DNA from: an uncultured Bacillota bacterium
Lineage (GTDB): Bacteria > Bacillota > Clostridia > Oscillospirales > Oscillospiraceae
Direction: 5' to 3'
Length of the DNA: 64,000 nucleotides
Assembly (NCBI GenBank): GCA_947073765.1
Contig: CAMTMZ010000003.1
Location: forward strand, 1-64,000
This document shows positions 10,738 through 20,900 of this stretch, in pieces (position 1 is the first letter of the stretch; each line of letters starts with the position of its first letter). Under the pieces are notes generated by a model. It ran no database searches. It was not told where the DNA came from and worked only from the letters and a program-made list of their open reading frames with translations. The position numbers and the translations under genes are program-made.

Positions 10738-12429
10738 ATGACCTGCAAAAACTGTGGAAATGAGATGCGGGACGACGCCCGCTTCTGTCCTCACTGCGGC
10801 ACACTGAACGGACCTGACCAGTCCGCCGGGCAGTCCGCTGTTCCCGCCTGGGAGGGCCCTGAAGACGGTGGAAAAAAGAAAAAGACCGGCCTGATCATTG
10901 CGGCCGTTGCGGCTGTTGCGGCAGTGGCGGTGGTGCTGGTGGTAGCGCTGGGCGGGCTGTTCTCCAACCCCAAGAAGCAGGTGGAGGCCGCGTTTGTCAA
11001 AAGCGCCGCCGCCTATGCTGCCGCTGAGGAAAGGCTGGGTCTGCCCGATATTCAGCAGTGGCAGCAGGACAAAGCCATTGCCCAGCGCATGAGCCTGGAG
11101 CTGAAAAGCATTAACAGCGACCTGGTGGGAATGGATCTGTCCGCGCTCAGCGGCCTGGGCCTGGGCCTGTCCACTAACTACAGCGGCGCGGAGCGCTGGC
11201 TGTCCTATAACCTGAGGGCCTATTGGGGAGAGGAGGAACTGCTCTCCCTCCGGGCGGCGGCGGATGACGCGAAATTCTACTTCAATTCTCCTCAGATTAC
11301 CGGAGATGTTTTCTACGGAGCCAATACGGAGACCCTGGGCGTGGACCTGGCTGCCCGGTCTGCTGAAGACGCGGAGGAGATAAAAAATATCAGCTTCAAT
11401 GTCTTTGACCTTATTGACCAAATGCTGGAGCAGATCAACGCCCGGGAGATGGAAAAGGCTGTTTCCCAGGCCAATAAAGCCCTTTGGGCCCAGGCCAAGG
11501 TAAAGAAAACCGGAGCCAGGACGATGGACATCAACGGCGCTGACATCAAAACTGCCGCCTATCGTGTTACGATTCCGGAGGAGGCGCTTTATCAGTATGT
11601 GGATGACATGGAGCTTGTTCTGGCTGCCATGAATTACTTTTCTATCTATGAGGAGATGCTCCGCTCCGCCGGCCTTCCCCAGGATGAGATCGACAATATT
11701 ATGGGCGACCTGGATACCCTGGATCTCTATGGCGATCTGGCTGACAGCTTCCGGGACCTGGTTGATGAATTGGGGGATCTGGAGCTGAATGTGTGCCTCA
11801 GCGGCGGCTATGTGGCCGCCGTAGAGTACGAGGGACGGGTTGACGGCTCTGAGATGAAGGTATCTGTCCTCATGGGGGGCGGCGGGGAGTATGTGGACGA
11901 CGTCAGCGTCAACATTGAAAGCCCGAGCCTGGCCATTGACATCAAATCCTCCGGTGATCATGGCCTGAAGAGCGGTGTCTATACTGATGAGACGACCGCC
12001 CGTATCCGCCAGTTCGGCAGCACGCTGGCCCGGGTGACCTCTGAGCTGACCATCGACCCCAAATCCCAAAAGGACAACCTGCAGTGGAAGCTGGGGGTGG
12101 ACAGTTCCGGCCTGAGTATCTTTGTACTGGACATAAAAGGCGATTTGACGCTGGAGAAGGACTGCATCTCCCTGGATTCGGAGGAGGTCTCTGTCCGGGC
12201 GGTGGGTATGGAGGTGTGTCAGCTGGCGTTGAGTTACTATGCAGACTGTCATCCGGTCTCTGAGCCGGTTTCCAACCCCCGGCTGGTTACCCAGATGGAC
12301 GAGGAGGAGCTGATGGCGATGGTGCTGGACACGCAGGAGCGAGTTATGGTCTGGGGAAATGAGATGGAGCAGCTGTTCCTGACCCGTCTGCCCCAGGAGC
12401 TGCTGTGGGACCTGATGAGCGTCTATTAA
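10738..12429 (+). CDS. Zinc-ribbon, single-TM protein with large extracytoplasmic region
   Basis: MTCKNCGNEMRDDARFCPHCG zinc ribbon followed by KKKKTGLIIAAVAAVAAVAVVLVVAL TM helix. Confidence 0.8.
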   Translation: MTCKNCGNEMRDDARFCPHCGTLNGPDQSAGQSAVPAWEGPEDGGKKKKTGLIIAAVAAVAAVAVVLVVALGGLFSNPKKQVEAAFVKSAAAYAAAEERLGLPDIQQWQQDKAIAQRMSLELKSINSDLVGMDLSALSGLGLGLSTNYSGAERWLSYNLRAYWGEEELLSLRAAADDAKFYFNSPQITGDVFYGANTETLGVDLAARSAEDAEEIKNISFNVFDLIDQMLEQINAREMEKAVSQANKALWAQAKVKKTGARTMDINGADIKTAAYRVTIPEEALYQYVDDMELVLAAMNYFSIYEEMLRSAGLPQDEIDNIMGDLDTLDLYGDLADSFRDLVDELGDLELNVCLSGGYVAAVEYEGRVDGSEMKVSVLMGGGGEYVDDVSVNIESPSLAIDIKSSGDHGLKSGVYTDETTARIRQFGSTLARVTSELTIDPKSQKDNLQWKLGVDSSGLSIFVLDIKGDLTLEKDCISLDSEEVSVRAVGMEVCQLALSYYADCHPVSEPVSNPRLVTQMDEEELMAMVLDTQERVMVWGNEMEQLFLTRLPQELLWDLMSVY

Positions 12430-12435
12430 GAGACT

Positions 12436-13638
12436 ATGGGGTATTTTATTCAGCTTTTTAAACTGAATCTGGTCAGGCTCTGCCAACAGCGATGGCTGCT
12501 GGCAGGGCTTGGCCTTTTGTGTCTGATGCTCCCCCTGGGGGCGGGCCGGGCGGGGGAGTATCTGCTCTCCCGGGGAGTGGGCTTTTCTGGGGTGAAGCTG
12601 GCCGTCACCGCCCCAGAGGGGGACAGCGTCCCCCAGCTGCTGGAGCAATTCATGGGGGAAATGGAGGATATCGCTCAGTACTGCACCATCCGCTCCATGG
12701 ACAGATCCGACGCCCTGGACGCCCTGAAAAGGGGAGAGGTAACCGCTGTATTGGAGCTGCCGGAGGACTTTATCCGCGGCGTTATGTGGGGGAGCAACCC
12801 TGATCTTCGGCTTATCGTGGCCGGGGACCGGCCCCTGGAATCTCTGCTGCTGCTGTGGGTGGGCCAGAGCGCCTGCGATATCCTCTCCGCCTTTCAGGCC
12901 GGGGTGTACGCCGTTCTGGAGCTTTATGAGGAAGCCCCGCCCCCCGGCCTCACCCGGGACCAGGTGGTGTTTGACATCAATTTCCAGTACATCTCCCTGG
13001 CGATGGACCGCAGCAGCATGTTTCAGACAGAAATGGTCTCCGCCACCCGGTTCCTGCCTGTCTCTCTCCACTACGCCCTGTCCCTTGCCGCCTATTTTGC
13101 CCTTGCCGCAGCTCCGGTGTTTATTCCCCTCTACAGCGGAGGCTGGCTGACCTTCCAGCGCCGCCTGCGGGCCGCGGGGCGGAGGACGGCCGCCGGCTGC
13201 TTCAGCGCTGTGGCGGCCGGGGTGCCCGCGCTGCTCGTGTTCCTTCTTCCCACGCTTGTTGTTGCGGCGGGCGGGCGGGTCACGCTGCCGCTGATGGGGG
13301 CAGGGTTAGGCATGGCCCTGCTGTGTTCTCTGTTTTGTGCCCTGTGCTGCCTGACTGCGGGGAGTGCTGCCGGGTGCGGAGTGCTGGCTTTCGGCGCCGC
13401 CCTGCTGTCCCTGGCGCTGGCCGGGGGGATCGTGCCCCCCGTATTGCTCCCCGGGCCTGTGCAGGAGCTGGGGTGGCTCTCACCTGTGACCTGGCTGCGG
13501 CAGCTGGCTGCCTGGGCCTTGGGCTATCCCATGGAAGTTTCCGCCTGGGTCTGCCTTGCGCTGGCCGGGGTGGGGATGGCCGCCCTCTCATTGATTTTGT
13601 ACAGCCGCCAGGTGGAGCGGCAGGAGGTGGGGCCGTGA
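12436..13638 (+). CDS. ABC-2 type transporter permease
   Basis: N-terminal TM, long extracellular loop, C-terminal TM block; same-strand neighbour of ATPase. Confidence 0.75.
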   Translation: MGYFIQLFKLNLVRLCQQRWLLAGLGLLCLMLPLGAGRAGEYLLSRGVGFSGVKLAVTAPEGDSVPQLLEQFMGEMEDIAQYCTIRSMDRSDALDALKRGEVTAVLELPEDFIRGVMWGSNPDLRLIVAGDRPLESLLLLWVGQSACDILSAFQAGVYAVLELYEEAPPPGLTRDQVVFDINFQYISLAMDRSSMFQTEMVSATRFLPVSLHYALSLAAYFALAAAPVFIPLYSGGWLTFQRRLRAAGRRTAAGCFSAVAAGVPALLVFLLPTLVVAAGGRVTLPLMGAGLGMALLCSLFCALCCLTAGSAAGCGVLAFGAALLSLALAGGIVPPVLLPGPVQELGWLSPVTWLRQLAAWALGYPMEVSAWVCLALAGVGMAALSLILYSRQVERQEVGP

Positions 13639-14762
13639 GCTTTGGTATGGTACTGCTTCGGGAGAGCCTTCGAACCCAGTTGCTTCGGGGCCGGACCTGG
13701 CTGCTTCTGTTTCTGCTGCCCCTGATGATCTGGGGGAGCGCCCGCCTGCTTCCAGCGGAGGAGGTGTCCACCCCTGTTGAGGTGGGGGTGGTGCTCCCGG
13801 AAGAGGGCGGGGAGGAATTTTGGACCCGCCTGGAGGAGCGCAGCGGCCTGGTCGTTACCTTCCATCAGGTGGACTACCCCCAGGCTGAGGGTCAGGTGGC
13901 CGCCGGGCGATGGGACTGCGCCGTGATCCTCCCGGAGGACTTTTTACAGCGGATGGAACGGCAGGAGGTGGAGGGACTGTTTACCCTGCTGGTCGGGCCC
14001 GGTTCCGCGGCTTACCCTATGGTGCGGGAGACGGCGGCCGCCTGTGTGGCTGAGCTCATTTCTCCGAGGATGGCGGGGGACTACCTGCTGGACAGTGGAA
14101 TCCTGGATGAGGAGGGGCTGGTTCAAGCCAGATCCAGGCTGGAGAAGGTCCTGTTGGACCAGGACCGGGTGCTGGTGTCTATGGAGACAGCGGACGGCCG
14201 TCCCTTGGACGCTATTACCCTGGCGGACAGAGGCGTGTCAAATCTGCTGGCAGGACTGACCGCTATATTGCTGCTCATCTGGATGCTGATGGCCGCTATG
14301 GACCTGGGGCGGTGGCTGGATTCCCCCTTTGCCCGGCGGCTGGCGCCCCTCCGGGGGACGCTGCCGCTGCTGCTTCCCCGGCTGGGGGCGGAGCTGCTGC
14401 CCGCCCTGAGCTCCGGGGTCCTGGCTCTGCTGGCGGCGGGCGGCAGCCCGGCCTGTATCCTGGCCCTGGTCCCGTATCTGATGTTTTGGGGAGCGGCGGC
14501 TCTGGCGCTGGCCTGTTTCCGGCCCCTTTGGAGCGCCATGCCCGCCCTGCTCCCCTTTGCCCCGGCGCTGGGGCTGCTGCTCTCCCCTGTGCTGCTGGAC
14601 TTATCCTTGCTGTTCCCCGCTCTGGGGCCGGTCATCCGCTGGATGCCCGTTACCCTCTATCTCAGGGCAGGGGGCGGGATATGGGGAGACGGACTGGTTC
14701 TGGCAGGGGGTGGCGTGGCCATCCTAGCCCTGCTTACCGCTCTGGAGCGGAGGAAAACATAA
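13635..14762 (+). CDS. ABC-2 type transporter permease (second subunit)
   Basis: GTG start overlapping previous stop (GTGA): VSFGMVLLRESLRTQLLRGRTWLLLFLLPLMIWG...; supplied ORF starts too far upstream. Confidence 0.75.
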   Translation: MSFGMVLLRESLRTQLLRGRTWLLLFLLPLMIWGSARLLPAEEVSTPVEVGVVLPEEGGEEFWTRLEERSGLVVTFHQVDYPQAEGQVAAGRWDCAVILPEDFLQRMERQEVEGLFTLLVGPGSAAYPMVRETAAACVAELISPRMAGDYLLDSGILDEEGLVQARSRLEKVLLDQDRVLVSMETADGRPLDAITLADRGVSNLLAGLTAILLLIWMLMAAMDLGRWLDSPFARRLAPLRGTLPLLLPRLGAELLPALSSGVLALLAAGGSPACILALVPYLMFWGAAALALACFRPLWSAMPALLPFAPALGLLLSPVLLDLSLLFPALGPVIRWMPVTLYLRAGGGIWGDGLVLAGGGVAILALLTALERRKT

Positions 14763-14919
14763 CAAAGCGGCCCGGCGGACTGCCCGCCGGGCCGCGACGC
14801 TGTGATTCAGGAGGAAGAAAACCGTTATCCTTGGTGAAAGCGCCGCTGGGGCGCGGGTAAGGGTGGGGGGAACTGCCGCGGCTCCCCTCACTCCATACTA
14901 TGCCTGCGGCGGCGGATGG

Positions 14920-15204
14920 TCACAGAAAAAACAGCCACCCGGCCCAGCATAACGAGGCCAGTGCGGCCCCCAGCGCCCCCCAGGCAGGAGCGGGAAGCCG
15001 ATCCAGCCGCCGGTTCCACACCTTGCCCTGTTTAATATAGCCATCGGCCGCCTGACGGGCCTCCCGGAGCACCTTGTCAGCGCTTACCCCCTCCTGGGCC
15101 AGGGCCTCCTCCTTGACAATGAAGATAGCCTCCTCAAACAGCCGGGGGTCAGGGGATTTGACCAGAATTACCTGCCGGGTGATCCCTTTAACCATCATGA
15201 CCAC
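14920..15204 (-). CDS. Small membrane-anchored conserved hypothetical protein
   Basis: 94 aa with C-terminal TM segment. Confidence 0.5.
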   Translation of the reverse strand: MVMMVKGITRQVILVKSPDPRLFEEAIFIVKEEALAQEGVSADKVLREARQAADGYIKQGKVWNRRLDRLPAPAWGALGAALASLCWAGWLFFL

Positions 15205-15324
15205 ATCCTTTCCCAGTCTTTTCCTCTAGTCTGCCCCGGTTTGGGCCGGGATATCCCAAAAAGTGCCCTTGTCCGGCGGACAGCGGCGGTTTGCGGGCTG
15301 TTCCGCACCGCTGCTGGGCTGCTC

Positions 15325-16215
15325 TCAGCTCAGCAGCAGCTCCAGTTCCTCCAACGAGATTCCAGGCTGCAGAGCCATGCTGATGCCGTAGCCGATTACC
15401 TTGGAGAGGTCGTTTACCTGGCTGTCAATGTCCTTGGGGGTAACCAGCAGCTCACTGCCCTCCCCCAGGGCGGGGAGCTCCTCCGTCCCAAGCAGATCGG
15501 CAGCCAGGGTGGCGCCATCCACGACGGTGGGCACCCCCACCGCGATCACGGGCACCCCGAGACTTTCCCGGGTCAGTCCCATGCGGTGGTTGCCTACCCC
15601 AGAGCCGGGAGTGATCCCCGTATCGGCAATCTGCACCGTTTTGCACAGCCGTTTCAATGACCGGGAGGCCAGAGCGTCCACCGCCACCACGCAGACCGGG
15701 CACAGCTTTTCACACACCGCCCGCACCAGCTCGCCGCTCTCCACTCCGGTGGTGCCCATCACCTCCGCCGCCAAGGAGGCCACCGGCCGCAGAGCTCCAA
15801 AGTGCTCCGGCATCTGCCGCACAAGGTGGCGGGTAACCAAGGTGCTCTGGTGAACCTTGGGGCCGATGGCGTCGGGCGTGATGGCCCGGTTGCCCAGCCC
15901 CGCCACCAGCACCAGGCCCTCTCCGGGGATATCCTGGAGCAGACCGGACAACTCCCCGGCCACTGCCCGGACAGCGCGCTGAAAGATACCCTCCTCCCGG
16001 CTGGCTAGCCCCTCCAGGGTGAGGGTAACGTAGTTTCCCCGGGGCTTGCCAAGAGCGCTCTCCCCCCGCTGATCCAGAACCCGCACAGTGTTGACGCGGA
16101 TACCCTCCCGCAGGCTGTCGCGGGCCTCAACCCCGGGGAGGGCGGATACCGACCCCGTCCGCTCCTGCCACAGCTCCCTGGCCTCCAGGGCCAGATCGGT
16201 TCGGCGCATACGCAT
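15325..16215 (-). CDS. gpr: GPR endopeptidase (spore germination protease)
   Basis: MRMRRTDLALEARELWQ...NYVTLTLEGL...LVAGLGNRAITPDAIGPKV...VVAVDALASRSLKRLCKTVQIADTGITPGSGVGNHR. Confidence 0.93.
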   Translation of the reverse strand: MRMRRTDLALEARELWQERTGSVSALPGVEARDSLREGIRVNTVRVLDQRGESALGKPRGNYVTLTLEGLASREEGIFQRAVRAVAGELSGLLQDIPGEGLVLVAGLGNRAITPDAIGPKVHQSTLVTRHLVRQMPEHFGALRPVASLAAEVMGTTGVESGELVRAVCEKLCPVCVVAVDALASRSLKRLCKTVQIADTGITPGSGVGNHRMGLTRESLGVPVIAVGVPTVVDGATLAADLLGTEELPALGEGSELLVTPKDIDSQVNDLSKVIGYGISMALQPGISLEELELLLS

Positions 16216-16416
16216 AGCTTCCCGCCTCCTTATGCAATATGTTGTGAAAAAATTCCGTTCAGACTCTAGCTTTTGCGGCTTTGTAAAAACTATCCCGCTT
16301 TCCCAAAAAAAATCAAAAAAACAGTTGATTTTTTGGAAAGGGGGTGGTACAATACAAATCTGCGTGGGTGTGTTATCACCTGAATTTAAGGATGAAAATC
16401 GGAGGAGGTGTTTGGT

Positions 16417-16680
16417 TTGCCGAATATTAAGTCTGCCAAGAAGCGCGTTCTGGTGTCTCAGACCAAGGCCGCGCAGAACAAGGCTGCGAAGTCCGCGCTG
16501 AAGACCGACATCAAGAAGTTTGAGGCCGCGGTGGCGGAAGGCAACCGCAGCGAGGCCGATGTCGCTTACAAGGTGGCTGTCAAGGCGGTGGATAAGGCCG
16601 CTGCCAAGGGCCTGCTGCACCGCAACAATGCCGCCAACAAGAAGAGCAAAATGACGCTGAAGCTGAGCAAGCTGGTCTGA
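16417..16680 (+). CDS. rpsT: 30S ribosomal protein S20
   Basis: (M)PNIKSAKKRVLVSQTKAAQNKAAKSALKTDIKKFE; TTG start with GGAGGAGG RBS. Confidence 0.93.
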   Translation: MPNIKSAKKRVLVSQTKAAQNKAAKSALKTDIKKFEAAVAEGNRSEADVAYKVAVKAVDKAAAKGLLHRNNAANKKSKMTLKLSKLV

Positions 16681-16696
16681 GCATGGGCGCACGGAG

Positions 16697-16724
16697 AGCC
16701 GTCTGGAGAACAGGCGGCTTTTTT
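16697..16724 (+). terminator. rpsT terminator
   Basis: AGCCGTCTGGAGAACAGGCGGCTTTTTT. Confidence 0.75.
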
Positions 16725-16846
16725 CGTATTTGTTTTCACGGCGGAATGTGGTAAACTGGTGTGAGGGAAGGCGCTTTGGCCGCCCTCCGCTGAAAATTTG
16801 ACGGGCTGCCCAGGGGGCGGTCTTGACAGGAAAGGAGACCCCAGAC

Positions 16847-17707
16847 ATGAAAAAAATTTTCTCTCTGCCCCCGGTCTCCTTCGCCCTGGAGGCTGGACAG
16901 CTCTACCTGCGGGTAGGGGCGTCACGGTCGGCGGCGGCTCTGTCTTACTTTTTGATTCTCACCCTGTTTCCCTTGGTGGTCTGTGTCAATTACTTCATTG
17001 GTCTGTTCCATCTGGACCTGGAAAATTTTCTGAGCTCGTTGGATCAGCTTCTGCCTGATGAGGTGCTGGTGATTTTGATTGACTATTTGGGCTATGTGTC
17101 CGGGAGTCAGTCCCAGGCGCTGCTGCTGGCCAGCCTGGTCACCATTCTGATCTCCGCCTCGGCGGGGCTGCGCACCCTGCTGGCCACCATGGATGAGCTC
17201 CACGGGCGGACAGATACCCGACCTGTCCGGCGGGCAGTGTTCAGTGTGGTGCTTTCGGCGCTGTTTTTGCTCACCGTCTATTTGTCGATGGTGGTGATAT
17301 TCACCGGGGAGTGGTTTTTCTGGCTGCTGGAGGAGCATCTGCCTGTGCGGGTGAAAGAGCTGCTGCCCCTGGCCGCCCTGTCGGGGCTGTGGCGGTGGAT
17401 GCGCTACCTGCTGCTGTTCTGCTTTGTGCTGCTGCTGGTGCTCCTGGTCTATCGGGCTGGGACCCCCCGGGGCGCCATGCGGCTGCCGGTGGTGGCGCTG
17501 TCCTCTCTGCTGGCGGCGGCAGCCATCTCGGCGGCGTCGGTGATGTTCTCCTGGTTTATCGATATGTCCTCCCGCTATGCCCTGGTTTACGGCTCACTGG
17601 CTTCCCTCATCATTCTGCTGGTGTGGCTCTACCTGTGCGGCAACCTGCTGCTGCTGGGGGCCGTGGTGGGAAGAGTGCTGGAAAACCGGATGAAAGGGCG
17701 GTCTTGA
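16847..17707 (+). CDS. YihY/BrkB family membrane protein
   Basis: LPPVSFALEAGQLYLRVGASRSAAALSYFLILTLFPLVVCVNYFIGLF...; six-TM BrkB pattern. Confidence 0.85.
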   Translation: MKKIFSLPPVSFALEAGQLYLRVGASRSAAALSYFLILTLFPLVVCVNYFIGLFHLDLENFLSSLDQLLPDEVLVILIDYLGYVSGSQSQALLLASLVTILISASAGLRTLLATMDELHGRTDTRPVRRAVFSVVLSALFLLTVYLSMVVIFTGEWFFWLLEEHLPVRVKELLPLAALSGLWRWMRYLLLFCFVLLLVLLVYRAGTPRGAMRLPVVALSSLLAAAAISAASVMFSWFIDMSSRYALVYGSLASLIILLVWLYLCGNLLLLGAVVGRVLENRMKGRS

Positions 17708-17789
17708 TTTTCCGAGGCGGCCGATTGAAGACTCCGGCTTCTTGAGAGTAAACCAGGGTTAGGAGGAAGATGGAAAAATATTGAGATGG

Positions 17790-17814
17790 AAGGCGGCCGC
17801 AGGGCCGCCTTTTT
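17790..17814 (+). terminator. Terminator downstream of BrkB gene
   Basis: AAGGCGGCCGCAGGGCCGCCTTTTT. Confidence 0.6.
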
Positions 17815-17912
17815 GATGTGTTTCTCCCTTTCCAAATGGGCAAAAATGTGCTATGCTTAAACGGAAAAGATTTTGCCGCGCCAGGTTCTGGGGCGGAAGA
17901 TGAGGTGACGGT

Positions 17913-20900
17913 ATGAATAAGATGATCCGCCAGCTGAACCGGGATATCCTGGAGGCTCTGTCCGCCCGGCGGACGGGAGGAGCGGCCGGCCGCAGGACCG
18001 TCCAGGATATGATGAAGCGGCCTGAGTGGACCGCCGGACTGGCCGCCCTCTTCCCCATTCGGGAGCGGCTGAGCTGCGCCCGGGTGCTGGAGCTCTGCGC
18101 CCCGACTCTGAATCGGCTGTGCCCCAAGGTGCCGGAGAAGGGCTGGGGGCCCTTTACCTACCAGTATGTCTGCCATACAATGTTCCCAGACGGCGGCTTT
18201 GCTCCGGAGGCGGGACGGTGCGGCGCAGGGGCGGAGTTTTACCTCACCGTGCTGCAGGTGCTGCTGGACCAGGAGCGGGCGGCGCTGCCCTTCGACCCTA
18301 TGCTGGACTTTCAGTTTTTGAGCGAGGAGGAGTATGAGGCCTGCGACAAGGCCCACGAATACCGCCGCTTCCTGGCGGCGTGGCGGGGGGAGTTCCTCTA
18401 TGAGCTGATGCGGTTGGGGATGGAATTTACCCCCTTTAAGACTCTGAGCCACATCGCCGGAGTGCACTACATCGCCATGACCGCTGCCCGGGGATTGGCC
18501 GCGGCGGGAGTGGAGGTGGATATGGCCCTGATCTCCGGCGCGGCCGCCGCCCACGACGTTGGAAAATTTGGCTGCCGCCCCGGGGAGCGGGTGCCCTATC
18601 TCCATTACTACTACACTGACCAGTGGCTGCTGGAGCGGAGAATGGAGGACATCAGCCACATCGCCGCAAACCACTCCACCTGGGACCTGGAGCTGGAGTC
18701 GCTGTCTGTGGAGTCGCTGCTGCTGATCTACGCCGATTTCCGCTCCAAGTCGGAGCGTGGAAGCCGGGGGGAGGAGATTGTGGTGCTCTATCCCCTGGAT
18801 GAGTCCTTTCAGGTGATCTTGTCCAAGCTGGACAATGTGGACCGGAAAAAACGCCGCCGGTATGAGTTCGTCTACGGTAAGCTCCACGACTTTGAGGACT
18901 ACATGCGCCGGCTGGGCGTGGATGTGGACCTGACCGGGGAGCGGCAGGATCCGGCCCCGGTGAAGGATCCCGCCCTGATGGGGCCGGAGGAGACTCTGGA
19001 TGGGCTGATTCTGCTGTCGGTGGAGCACAACCTGCAGCTGATGCACATGCTGTCTAACGAGCAGAGGTTTGGCAACATCATTGAGGCCGCCCGCTCAACC
19101 AAGAGCTGGCAGCAGCTGCGGGCCTACCTTAATGTGTTCGGGGAATACTTTACCTACCTGTCCGTGCGGCAGAAGACCCAGGCGCTGTCTTTCCTCTATG
19201 AGCTGCTGATGCACAGGGAGGGCGATATCCGCCGCCAGGCCGGCGCGCTCATTGGCCAGATTATCGCCCGGTTCCACCTGGTCTACCGCAAGGAATTGCC
19301 CGCCCACGCCCAGAACGACCCGGCGGAGGAGGTGCCTTTTACCCTGTGGGGCCAGTATTTGGATATGATTATCTTTCCCGACCATAAGACCACGCCCCAG
19401 CAGCGCTCTCACATCAGCTACACCCTGAAGCTTGTGGTGGAGTCGATGCTGACCCATGCCAGGCCCGGAGATATCCCACGGTTTCTGGATGCTCTGCTGC
19501 GATATTTCAACGACCCGGAGCACACTGATGACGATACCGCCTTTACCCTGCTGGACGCCGTCCGCTACCTGCCCCCCAAGCACTACGGGGAGCAGACACG
19601 GGAGCGGCTGGTGGATTTTGCCGCCCACTTTGCCGCGTCTCAGGACCTGCGGCTGGTGACTGCCGCGCTCCAGTTTCTGCGGGAGACGGTGCGCAACATC
19701 CCCCGCAGCCACCCCCAGATGGCCCGTATCGCCGACATTGTCCAGGGGGTGCCGTCCAGTCAGCTTACCACCGTATTTTTGAAGTGCCGCATTCTCCGCC
19801 GGGCGGGGCGGAATGTGTCCGCTCTGGAGGATACCCTGTACGGCGCCGACATCACCAGCGAGGTGTTTTTGGACAACCTGAAAACTGCCACCGCGTGGAT
19901 TGTGAAGGTGGCCGGAGTGGAACTGCTCCGGGACCAGGTGGAGCATGGGATGCAGGCGCATATCCTTCACATTGCCACCCATTTCTCCAATCTGGTGAAG
20001 GTGTCGGAGCGGGTGGTGGTGCGGCACACCGCCGGCTCAGCGCTGGTACACACCTTGTCGCTGCTGCGCCGGGACCAGCGCAATGAGGTGGTGGTGGAGC
20101 TGGGCAAGGGGCTGGAGATGGGCCAGTATGAGATCTCTAAGTACATTCCCCAGTATTTGGGGGAGGCCGCCCTCTATCTGCACCCCAGCGAGCTGGACGA
20201 GCAGGTGCTGTGGCTGAAGACCCTGCTGGGCTCCCCCAATGACTCCGCCGTGGCCGGAGCGCTGAACACCATTGCCGTGCTGCTGCAGCATTACCCCGCC
20301 TACCAGCAGCGCTTTCCCGAGCGGCGGGAGGTATATGAGGGGCGGCGGCAGGAGCTGCTGGGTCTGCTGCTCCAGGGGCTGGCCCACTACCGGGAGACGG
20401 TGCGGCAGGAGGCCCTGCTGGTGACCGGAAAGCTGCTGTTTGAAAGTCCCCTGCTGGACATGGAGGAGAAGGCGAGGCTGTTTTCGCTAAGCTACCGCAA
20501 GCTGCTGTTCCTCACCCAGGAGTCCTCCTCCCAGCGGGACGGGCTTACCTTTTTCTACCGTGCGGCCGCCCTGGCCTGCATCAACCGCTTTATTGCCCTG
20601 CGGCGGCTGGACCAGGGCCCGTTCACCTTTGAAAAGCCCCGGAAGATTGCCTTCTTCCCCGGAACCTTTGATCCCTTTACCCTGTCTCACAAGGGGATCG
20701 TCCACGCCATCCGGGATTTGGGCTTTGAGGTCTATCTGGCGGTGGATGAGTTCTCCTGGTCCAAGAAGGCTCAGCCCCATTTGATCCGGCGGCAGATTGT
20801 CAACCTGTCGGTGGCGGGGGATTTCCATGTACACCTGTTTCCTGACGATATCCCGGTGAACATCGCCAACCCCGCCGATTTGCGGCGGCTGACCGACTTG

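Noticed and set aside
10696-13071. 791-aa minus-strand ORF
   Set aside because: Shadow ORF antisense to the zinc-ribbon and permease genes; low-complexity His/Gln-rich translation typical of high-GC antisense frames.
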